A stretch of DNA of 64,000 bases, taken from the NCBI RefSeq assembly GCF_032854445.1, contig NC_088295.1:69483249-69547248 (forward strand). The letters are read 5' to 3'. This DNA is from Liolophura sinensis. Its lineage: Eukaryota; Mollusca; Polyplacophora; Chitonida; Chitonidae. Under the pieces are notes generated by a model. The model searched no databases. It saw only the letters and a program-made list of their open reading frames with translations, and was not told the origin of the DNA. The position numbers were made by a program, and so were the translations under genes. Within the stretch, counting starts at the first letter, position 1. Each line of letters opens with the position of its first letter. This document shows, one piece after another, positions 48,601 to 60,600 of the stretch.

Positions 48601-51600
48601 ATCAGTTTGACATTATTTCTTTATAGGGTTATAGTAGGTGTCCACTGACTTAAATTTGTTATGTTGTACAGAAAAAAACAATTATCTAAAACTAAAGAGA
48701 CAAAAGGCCCCATACAATTATCAGTTATGTAATTATATAATTATTCCTGAGGCAACAGATTTGGTTTGAGTGGGGAGGGAGGGTAGGGGAGGTAGACGAT
48801 TGTTTCCATCCATCTCCTCCCAAACTACTCAACCGATTTTAATGAAACTTATCATGTGTCTTTTCTATCATTTAAACTTTTGTATGGGTGAGTTTAATGG
48901 GTAATCATTTTCATAATATATATATGTAAAATATATATTTTCATAATTACCCTCATTCAATACTAATACTTCTTTTCCACATATTCAGATTTTGTCCTTG
49001 CAACATCTCCTACTGTTCTGTACTCATTTCCATGAAACTTAGCCTACATCTTCACTGTCATCTAAACTTGAGCATACTTAATTGTGATGACTGTTGAACT
49101 GTTTTAGTTTCATAGCCATGTACACTGTACGCCCATGACAATGCTTGTCATGAATACAACTAAAAGGGCAAGTTGAAATATTTCACTGATGTCGTACACA
49201 TACATTTAGTTCTATATTTCAGTATGTGCATATATATATATTACCTTCTTTTTCGCCAGTCTTTCAGGGTGCACTCATTAGTTATATCTTTAATTCATAC
49301 TGTAATAAGAGTCGGACACCAAGAGAAATTTCATTTCTGTTCTATGTTTTCTTGTTTTGTGGGTGTATGTGTGTGTGTGGGGGGGGGGGGGGGGGGGGGA
49401 GGGGTCGGGGGGGGGGCGGGGATGAACCATGAAAGGGTGTGATTTTGGACATCCAGATTTTAGTTTTACATTGTTGTGAATGAATTTAAATCTTTAAATC
49501 TAAAATATGATTAATGTAGCCATTAAGGATATGAAAGCAATAGCAACAACCGAGTATGCCAGTATGGCATAACTTCCTGACATAAAATGGAGATGTATAA
49601 AAGCCAAACAAAACCATGTCAAATATGTACATGCGAGTAAGATAAAAAACATAGTCAAATTTTATTTATGTGCTGAAAAGCTATCAGAGCAGCCAAGGAG
49701 GTGAGTGGGCTGTCACAGGTAGCAAGGAACTTTGAAATGCTATGGGTAGTTAATTCAAATGGGATGAGCCCACGTACTCAAAAAACAGGAAACAACTGAC
49801 ATGGGCGGTGTATTGCAGAAGATTGAAGAGTTTGGCAATTATATGTATAAGGACCAAAGAATTAGACCTCAGAGTCATGGCTTGATGTATTTGGTCACAT
49901 GACTAAACATGCCTCTTGTATATTAGAAAATTAGCTTTGATCATATGACAACCTGACTTTTGATTAGGAGTAAGTAAACTGTTATTTTTTTAATAAAATG
50001 TAGGCAAAACTCTTGTTTTGTACTTTAGCTTTTAATAAACACCGAATGATACATGTACATGTAGATCAGAAGGAAGATTTGTAGTGAAGGATATTTGTTT
50101 GAAGGATGATGCTGTCATCATGTTTGTCTATCCTTGGATGAGTCTGTCAGTAAAAATCTTCAGAACAGCTAAATGTCTGTTTATGGAATTGGTTGAACTT
50201 GTTTGTATTATCACGAGTAGGAAACCTAGGTGTATCTCTACTGAATGTTGCGATTGCCTACAGTAATTATAGTCTTGCTGTGTACACATGTATCAGGTAG
50301 ACTTCTCTGCTAAACCTTAATGGTAATCTGGACTATGGACATGAAATCTCAGCCACTCTACAAGCAAAGCCTGCAAAGCTTGCTTCTATCTCTGTTCCTT
50401 CATAGCACACTGTGGCATGATGCAAACCTCAATATTTATTTATTTATTTTATTTGATTGGTGTTTTACACCTTACTCAAGAATATTTCACGTACACGACA
50501 GCAGCCAGCATTATAATGGGAGGATACGCGCAACCATCCACAGGTCACTGGTAAACCTTCATGCTTAAGGACAGAGACTGTCAAAACTCACCAGTCACAG
50601 TGGGCACAAGCAATTCTCATATCATTTCACATTTAAAGCAGTTAAAACACAGCTTATTCAGATCTAATGATCTATTCAGTCATATGACCAGTAACAATGG
50701 CATCCTTAACCCAGCTAGGTAGAAGCCCCAGTTTTCATGGTTGGAGCCAAAGAAACTACATGTACATTTATAATAAAAAAAAACAACTTCTGACCTTGTG
50801 TTTAAACCTTAGACTGTTAAAGACTAAGCTATCAACTCCCCCAGCTTTTCCTTTTCAACCAACCAAATGGTGCATTGCAGTTTAAAGACTGAGTGTTAGA
50901 GTCAGATCTTCTTTTCTGACTATGACTGGAGTGGTGAATAAGTTACTTGTTCTTTTTAGAAATGTACATCAAAACTGCTATGTTCATTGAGGTAGCTTTG
51001 CCTGTGTGCTGACGACTTGGGTCCAAGCTGCATTACACCATTATTCTCTTGCAATGGCTGGGTAATAGGTAACCAGTTTGTGGACAAAAATGTCAGTGCA
51101 TGTGATGGATTGAATAATAAAGTACACAATATAGGCCCAGGTTACTTTAGACAGGAAAGATTCCTCACGGCTAAAATGTGGTATTACTACAGTATGTGGA
51201 CCTGTGAATGCTGACTGCTGAAAGATTATCATTTGGTTTGACCGCTGAATAAATCATCAGGAATATGTCAATCATGTATATGTTGTACAGCAAACTGAAT
51301 CAGAACTTTATTCTGTCAGTCGGCTGTTGTGTGACACGATTGTGTGACCCCAGGATAAGTTATACAGATGGAGTGATCGTCGGTCTCCCCCCACAGGGAC
51401 ATGGCTCTTCCAGAAATGGAGTAGCATTGTCCTCCATAGATATGGGGTAAACTGCAATCAGACTGGATTATCACACTTTAGCATGACAGTGTAAGGATGT
51501 CTGTGAGAAGGTGCTAATGGAGTACCAGATGAAAGTGTCAGTCTACATTGGTAAGGGCTGGACAAGACAATTACACGAGAGTACGCTGTGAAAAGGCATT

Positions 51601-54600
51601 ACTGCTATTGATGACTTGAGGGATTTAATAGGAGACTCTGCTATATCATCTGGTACACTGTCTCTATTGGGAGTAGACATGTGCTCACAAGTCGAACAAC
51701 TCACTAAAGCCCAGAAATACATGTACAAGTAATTTACATGTACAGTTACATGTAATTATAGGTATAGATATGTACATTTATTTATTTGTTTGAGTGTTGT
51801 TTATAATGCCATACTTAAGAATTTTTTCGTCGTCATATGACTGAAAAATTGTTGAGTACGACGTTAAACCCCAAGCACTCACTCACTCACTTAAGAATTT
51901 TTCACTTATATAGGAGAGGTTAGATTTATGGGCGGATGATCTGGAGTGCCATGGTAAACCTCCAACCATTGGCAAGCTTCTGACAAACTTTCCCATGTTC
52001 AGATATGCACACAATATTTATGGCAGACAAGTGGCTTTATTGAACACATTGCACAGATGGCCACTCTAGTACCGTACACAGCTAATTGTAGATATCAAGA
52101 CACCACAAACAGAGACTGGGGGAATCCACAAATTCCCTGTCCAAGGCCAGGATAGAACCCATTCCTTGTTGTCATTGCTTTCTAGTATTAAAATATATAG
52201 CGTCCTTTCATACACACAGACATGTACATTGTAGCTTAGTGTTTACTTGACTGACAGAGCTCAAGTCTTTTGTTGTCTGCACTAATATGTGTTCGTATAT
52301 TGGTTTTATTATACACTTAAAGTCTCAGATGCTTCTTTTTTTTCTACCATTTGGTGAAATGACGCACTTTTTAGCATCAGCAGCCTTGCGAGGTAAATAA
52401 TATTAATTATATGGTATGTATGCAGCATGGTGACCATGGACTGTGCAGTGAGTCTGAAAAGCTTTCCCAACGGAAGGTATTCCATTAAGATTGAAATCAA
52501 TATTTATGATTAAGTGTTGACTTTTGATTAATTATTGAAAGGATTTTACAGCAGGTGTCCATCAATTATATGATGATGTAAGGTTAAGGTTTGGTGCTAC
52601 TTTCTGTTTGTAGGCAGCTTCGGGACTATGTGACATGTGTAGAGCACCACATCGAAGGCTGCACCAAGAATCAGTCCCACAGCTACACCGAGGCAATAGA
52701 ACACCTGAAGACTGGCTACCAGGGCGGTTCCTTCAACTGCCACTTTGATCACCCAGGTGAGCACCATAGCTGACCATAGAAATGAGATAAGAATTCATAT
52801 TGTTAAACATATGTTCATTGGGGGTAACCCAGGTGACTGTCCAAAAGGTTTTTTATTGGGCTTCTCATGGAATTTTTTCTTTCTTTCTCTCAATGTTAAT
52901 TTCTTTGGAATGCCCATATTTGTCACTATAAAGAAATAAAAAAAAATTAAAATAATTTCCTGCCGACCTGCCTTTTTATACCCCCAAAAAAGAATATTTT
53001 AGGGATGGTGTAGATCACCAGTCTTGCAGCACGTTAGTAGATAGATCTGTTGTTTAACTCACCTTTGTTATTGTTACAAAATGGTTAATTGGCAATTCTT
53101 CGCTGGCTGCTTTAAACATGTTTGAAGTTCAGTGATATAAAAACCTACAAACAACTTTTTTTCTGTGCATTTTTTGTGATAGATCATTCGTCTGGCCTGA
53201 AATCCCATATTTGCTACTGACAATGCCTTTGTAACTGGTAAATTACTCCTCACAGCTGTTAAAGCTTACAACATTCTAATCATTTAAAAATCAGGTATAT
53301 ATTCAAGTATTCCGATGGTGGGCAAGTCGTATGGTGGATGTATGTTCTGTCTTTATATAGGATATAACATTGAACAAGGCAAAACTGCATATTTTTAAAT
53401 CTAAGCTCACTACAAACCTTAAATCTATAGTTGGCCTTTTTATGCGCAAACATGTTAGAAAAACCAAGTAGTACCAGGCAACAGAGTTATTGAAATGCTA
53501 TCACGGGTGAACAAAGGTTGTATAGACTAGATTACTGTCCATCTGACTGTCAGTTTAGTCTACTGCCAGTGTTCATCCAGTCATAATGTGAGCATGTGTA
53601 TTGTAAAACTGACACAACAGACTTCATTGGGTAATATCACGTTACTTCCCAAACTCCTAACATATAATACATAAAGAATTTTAAATTGCTCTCATATGTG
53701 CTTTTGTGATTCGCGAGCATTCATAATTAATTTGTGTTCTATCTCTCATGTTGGCAACAATTAAAAAAAATGGACATAAGTTCGTAATGATTTGTAAGAG
53801 CTTGATAATTATTTGTGAAAATTCAGTTGCACTTGCAAAGGTAATGTAATCATTCTGGAAACAGTACTATGATGTAAAGGTTCTCAAAATCAGCTGATTT
53901 AAGCAGAATAGATAAAAAATATGTACGAATGAATATGAATTTAGCATAGATAGTGCCGTGACGTATTCTTAATTATCTGTAAGTCGGTCATAAACAGAGT
54001 GCAGGGATCGCTATGATTCTTTTAAAGCTCTTCAGAAATTCAAAGAATGGCATAAACATAACGTGGTAGATCAGTCATATTTACCTCTTGCAACATGAAT
54101 CTTAAGTCATAAAAATCTTATGTCGTAATGTGTTCCACACAACATTCAGCTAAGCGTGAATGGGGCTTAAGCAAAGGAAATGTGAATCTGATCTTCTGCA
54201 AATATCTAACTGATGATGCTACGTTGAAAATTTGTAATGTCAGTTCAACAAATATACATTTCCAGAAGATCAGATGTACAGTTACTCTGCTTACTATATC
54301 ACCTTGATGACTGACAGCATTTATTCTTAGATACTGAGTATGTGCAGAAAGATCTTTAGATGATTGTTTTCTTTCTTCCCCAAAATTTGCAGACTAAACC
54401 TTTATGTTTTGTTACAGGTGGTAGCCTGGTCATACAAGGCCCTCCTCACGATGTTGTGGGGTTTCTCAACACTACAGTGCAGGTGTATTGTAATGTTATA
54501 CGTCGTGTTGAGAGTCAGGACTCCACCAACACCGGCGTGTTCACACTTTTCTGGCAGTTCAGGCCCTGGAACGCCTCAACATTCAAAGACATCCTCACCA

Positions 54601-57600
54601 TTACTGGACTCTATTACTATTCATGGAATGTGGCCTCCGCAGACTGGGCCAAGTACAACATCACTCAAGGGAAGCAACTATCCATTCATAACCTTAACTA
54701 CACTGACGCTGGGACGTATAGGTGTGGGCTGAGTGAGACCAAGGAGATGGCTGAGGCAGAAGTGTTTGTCTTAGGTATGTGTGTGTGTTTTCTAGCAGTT
54801 CACTCTGATTTACCTCTAACTGGTTAACTCACTTTAACCTAAACTAGAAGGCACTCCAAGAGAGCAATTGTCCTTCTCTGCAAAATGTACAAATTCCCTC
54901 AATCACTACAAAGGGAACCTACTCCATGTTTTTCTCCTGTATCCTAATAATGAACAATCAGTTAAAAAATCCTGGATTGAATCTGGACGCCCAATCTGAT
55001 CCAGTACCAAAATTAAAAAAAAAATTTAAGAGAGATATGTAAATAAATTCTTGCTAAAACATATTCTCCTATTGTCAATGTAATTACCTGGAATATAAGA
55101 ATACAAGTGGTCAGTAGTCTGACATAAGGTAAGGTTAAACCATGTCATGCATTCATGTACATGTAGCTCTCAGTTCAGTTGACTTTGACGTGTCAAAATG
55201 TGCCTCAATAAGCTTTGAATGCACAAAATTTTGTGTCTCTGATTTCCAGGAAATGCCCGATGTGAGAATGAACGTCCAGTAATAGAGTTACTGAATGCCA
55301 GTCACCCTCCCAACTCGCTGTACTCATGTGACGTGAACTTTGCAGGCAGTGCAGCACCTAACCTGACCTGGTACTACCGTTCAGACCAGCTGATTGAGAA
55401 GGAGGAGACTGTGACTAATGGACTGGCCTCCTCACTCCTCTCCTTCCCTGTCACGCCCATGGACCGTGGCAAGAACTACCGCTGTCACCTCAGCTATGAC
55501 GCTGCCAAGTGGGTGCACATCTGTCAACCCTCCCCACCCCTCAACATCAAATGTAAGTGAGGGTTTAAAAGCTAACCCCGTGACCTGAGGCAATCACCTC
55601 AAAACCAACGTTGACTAAAGTCTGAAGTTTAAAATGTTTATTTTTGGACCCTATGGTTTAAAATTTGAAACTACATGTACTTACATGTGTTATGTTAAAA
55701 GATATGTATCATAATTTGAACTTCTTGTTTAAAACTACACATGATAAAGATGAATTTTGACTTAAGTCCAGTATGGCTTTTTGGAATTATCCCTGGAGGT
55801 TGATCTTTTCATTCACAATGTATGGTTACAGCTTAGCAGGTTTCCTTGGTTTATATAGGCACATATATTTACTGCTTTGTGGGTGAGATCTGACTGAGGT
55901 CAGAGATGTCAGTGGTAAAGTGGTTAGGCTTAACTGACCAATGAGTTTGTTGGGTTTATGCTGAGGTGTTGAAATGGCTGCTTTATGACCCAGAGTTTAT
56001 GGCTCAATCCTGAGTCAGATTATGTGTAAGAAAATTACCCAAAAACCAGCAGTGTTGATAGTTCCCTTGCGTAGACACACCATCATGATAAGACTTAAAT
56101 TATGTTGACAGCCATCAGTCTGTCAATCAAGCAAAACTCTTTGTGATATGTAAGATGTTATAGTCAGGCCCCTACATGGTTGTCTGTTAGATGTGCTATG
56201 TCAAGAATAATTTTGTGTTGTTTTTATTTTATACAAGAAATATGTCCATGCCAAAGGAATTAGTACTGCCAATTATTTGGGTATTGCAAGTAACAAAATA
56301 CCACATGTAGAATCATAATGGCCCTGGGTGCCTTCTCATAGTCAAAGAATGGTTTTGTCAGATTTGTAGATCTTTTGTTTGCCATTATTCTTTATTCCGT
56401 AACCATAATACATATATCCTGTTTCTGTACAGTTCCTGTGCAGGTGACCTCTCTGGTAGTGAACCCGTACACCAAGTCCAACTTTTTCCACAAGGGTGAG
56501 AAGATAACTCTGTACTGCGGTGCTACTGGTGACCCCGCTCCTCACTTTGAGTGGAAGTTCCGTGCGGTGAACTCCACAGGCTTCCGCATTCTCTCTCACT
56601 ACCATCACCACCTGATTGCCTCTCTGGAGGAGAAGAGTGCCGGGGTGTACCAGTGTATGGTCTACAACAAGATACAGGGACACAGCTTCCAGGACGCCAA
56701 GGTGGTTGACATCCGGCTGTCAGGTATGTTCAACGTATGGAATATATTATTTCTGATATTTCATTTGTTATCTTCACATGGCCCTCTCTAGCTCATAGTG
56801 CTAGCTCACTGTAACTGTCCAGCCCTTCATCAGTGAGGTCACACACTTGAATCCAGCTCTCACTGCTTTGACTGTGGCCTTAAGTCAGGAGGTTTGTCAG
56901 GTACCTGGCCAAGGGCAGTGGTTTACTCTGAGCTCTTCTGATAATGGTAGTAAGTGTATTACACCTGCATTTTATCTTCTCATTTTATCCTCTCATTCTT
57001 CTTAACTCTGTAAAATTTTCCTTTGATACCTTTCTTGTTTTCAAATGAACTGACTGTAAAATTTACCATTCTTTGAAATCAAGAATATTTATGTTTTTCA
57101 TTGTAGAGAGTGAGAGTGCAGACAGGCATGTGATGCCTAACCCTGGTGGCAGTCGGACCTTGTCGCAAAGCTCCTGTAAGTTACACCAAAAACAACTCAG
57201 GTCTGCCCTCAGTACTTATCAACAGCAGATGTGCATGCACTAAAAACACAACATCTCATCTACATTTGTTTGTCGTTAAACCCCAAGCATACATACATAC
57301 ATACATACATACATCTACAATTGGAATCTCCAACCCAGGAAGGCTCATAATATGAGTCTTCTTCCCAAATTGAAATGTGTTGGTCTCTTTCCTAAAATTT
57401 GTCATTTTTCTCCACAGAGTATATGTATATTCATTGGCCTTTCTGTGTTATTTGTTCTTTAGTAAGCAACACCCAGAATAACACTACCACAAAATATATA
57501 ACTGAGAAGAAAATGTGTATGTCTTTCTGATTCAAATTTTAGAAGAAAACAGATCTCAGTTCAGATAAATGCCCTAATGTCTACTATAACATGCATCTAT

Positions 57601-60600
57601 AAACATTTAAACATTGTCCAGTGTATGAATGAGAAAAACATTAGAAGTTTATGCTATACTGTAGCCCTGCTCTTGTTCTTCCAGTGTCCCCTTACGCCAT
57701 CGGGGCCATGGTCAGCGCTGCTCTGGCTATTGTCCTGATCTTTGTCTTCATCTTCTTAGCTGTCAAACTTAAGGTAAGGATCAGTACACTTAGTGACGTA
57801 GTGATTGATTGATTGATAATAACACACCATACTACATGTACACTGACAGTTAGACATGGTGGTCATTTTGTACTGAGTGTTACAGCAGTGGTATTTCTGT
57901 GTTCTGCTCAAACAAAAACTATGCAGTATAACCACACAAGCTTGATCAACCGCTTATTGTCACAAACACCCCATGAACAATAACAGTTATAGTGGAATTC
58001 ATCAATTCACTGTCTGTGTAAGGGTTAGAACCCAGGCCACTTAGTGACCGAAAGGCCAGCATCTTAACTCTGCAGCCATGATTGGCTCCTGCCAGACATT
58101 GATCTAAAGTCACAGACTAAACATACACGAGGCACTCATCCCTTAAATAACAATGTAAAAAAGAGGCAGTTCCCTGTGGAGTTCACTCATACATTACATA
58201 ATGATGAACCATCTAGAACAAACATAATACAGCCACCTGCCTGGCATATTGATTGTATGGAGCTGTAGAGTGTTGGGAGGTGCACCGTACATAATTGATA
58301 GAATGAGCCTTCAGAGCTGGCTGCTACCAATGAATGGCGTTGCAGTCCTTAGTTATCATTATTCATGTATTTCTACAAAGAGGCTGGCAAGTTTCCAGCG
58401 TGGTGTGTGGATACATGACGGTTCGATGCGTTCATCGAATTCAGATGTGTGCCATATAATATATGATTAACCTAATGACAAGATTAAAAAAGGCTTATTA
58501 AACCTAGCATGATGAGTAGGCATTTGTCATGGTAGGGAAGGTTATACTATAACTTTCCATGGTACATTCATAAGCAATTACATGACACTCGTATTGGGGA
58601 GTAAAACTATTTGTTCTCAAACAAAATCTAGTTTACTTATATTTTTAAAAAGATATTCGTTTGAGGAGTGGATCTCTTGACAGTAGTGCATGAGTTATTT
58701 GCCATTGTTATAATATATTAATACAGCTTTGTTTCTTGGATGAGGTCCAGTTTTGAATGTTGGTAAAAAAATAGTCTAGGAACAGTGATATATTTGGCAA
58801 GTTTATGTTTTTTTTTCCCTCTGTGTAGACTTTACATAGTGTGTTTATTCTGTTTTCTGTTTAATAGCATGAGTGACCCTATTTGAATTTCATCTAGATT
58901 TCAGATAATCCTGTGAAACTAAAACCTGGACAAGTAGTGCATGCTGTTTGATCTTGTGAGATTTGTGACATCTTGTGATGCCTGATGTGATGTGTTTCTT
59001 TCAGGATCCCACTGTAGTACTTGGACAGATATTTGTGTAGAACTGACTACACACATCTAAACAATCTTCCTATATCTACATGTACTCACTTGACATTTTG
59101 TTAGGAAACTTGATCGTATAGAAACAAGCAGGAACTTCTTATATCTAGATATAAAATTTGTGCTCGCTAAAAACTCTTTTAATCCTGTGATAAGTAGTGA
59201 TTGTTGTTTGATTGCTGTACTCACCTATGTATATCAGTTCATGTATACCAAAATGTAAATCATTGAAACGCTCAGAATTCCATCTCTTAAGTTTCTTGTG
59301 AACCATTTAGTGGATAATTTCATCTAGATCCTGTTTGTGTCATACCGGTTGCACAATCCTGTTTGTGTCATAGCAGTGTGCACAATCCTCTTTGTGTCAC
59401 ACCAGTATGCACAATCCTGTTTGTGTCTTACCGCTATGCACAATCCTGTTTGTGTCACACCAGTTTGCACAATCCTGTTTGTGTGTTACCGGTATGCACA
59501 ATCCTGTTTGTGTCACACCAGTATGCACAAAACTGTTTGTGTCATACCAGTGTGCACAATCCTGTTTGTGTCATACCAGTATGCACAATCCTCTTTGTGG
59601 CATACCTGTATGCACAATCCTGTTTGTGTCACACCAGTATACACAATCCTGTTTGTGTCATACCAGTATGCACAGTCCTGTTTGTGTCACACCAGTGTGC
59701 ACAATCCTGTTTGTGTCATAGCAGTGTGCACAATCCTGATTGTGTCACACCAGTGTGCACAATCCTGATTGTGTCACACCAGTGTGCACAATCCTGTTTG
59801 TGCCATAGCAGTGGGCACAATCCTGTTTGTGCCATAGCAGTGGGCACAATCCTGTTTGTGTCGCACCAGTATGCATGATACTGTTTGTGTCATACTAGTG
59901 TGCACAATCCTGTTTGTGTCACACCAGTATGCACAATCCTGTTTGTGTCATACCAGTGTGCACAATCCTGTTTGTGTCATACCAGTATGCACAATCCTGT
60001 TTGTGTCATACCAGTATGCACAATCCTGTTTCTTTAGAAACATCCTAACACATTAGCTCCTTTTTCTGGAAGATAGATATTATAAACAAACATGAAACAC
60101 ATAGCAATCAGAGGAGGGCATATTTAACAAAAAACTGCAGTAATTTTGATGGATTCTGTGAAGTATATATGCAGAAGGTAAGACATCATGCACGTCAGCT
60201 GCATGCAATCAGGGTGAAGGAATACCCTGGAATTTGGCGAATTTTAAACCAAGAGCACCAGGAATTTTTTGTTGTGAAATAATTTCAAGATTGTGTTAGC
60301 ATTTCATGTGGGATTTTCAGAGATCGCTGAGAAATCTTCCCTTATTGATTTTTCGCTCTGAGCCCAATTGCAGAAGTTTTTTCTGTCATACTTGACGTTT
60401 GGCATTTGTTATTTCTGGTGGATGTCATCAGCATGGACCAAGTTTCACAAACAATTCATATACAGAACCTGCCCTGGTTGATCTAAGGCTGATGGTTTTA
60501 TCCTCTGTGACAGATGAAATTCAAAGTGATCACAGTGACAGCAGATTCCATGCAAACTAGAAAGGAATTTGATCTGGGCCATTTTCTCTGCAGGCTGTAA

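Larger units (their letters stand above)
47921..52613 (+). other. receptor kinase intron 2 (4.7 kb)
   Basis: Contains a poly-G tract (49379-49421) and SINE family 1 and 2 copies (50432-50605; 51775-51960). No further exon was recognised; ORFs of 60-90 codons here lack splice context or similarity. Confidence 0.75.

Noticed and set aside
49173-49442. Glycine-rich ORFs
   Set aside because: Translation of a poly-G tract in receptor intron 2.
59337-60056. Overlapping ORFs of 109-171 codons encoding repeated HTSMHNPVC-like text
   Set aside because: They are three frames of one 29-bp minisatellite in a receptor intron; overlapping similar peptides in all frames show repeat structure, not coding.
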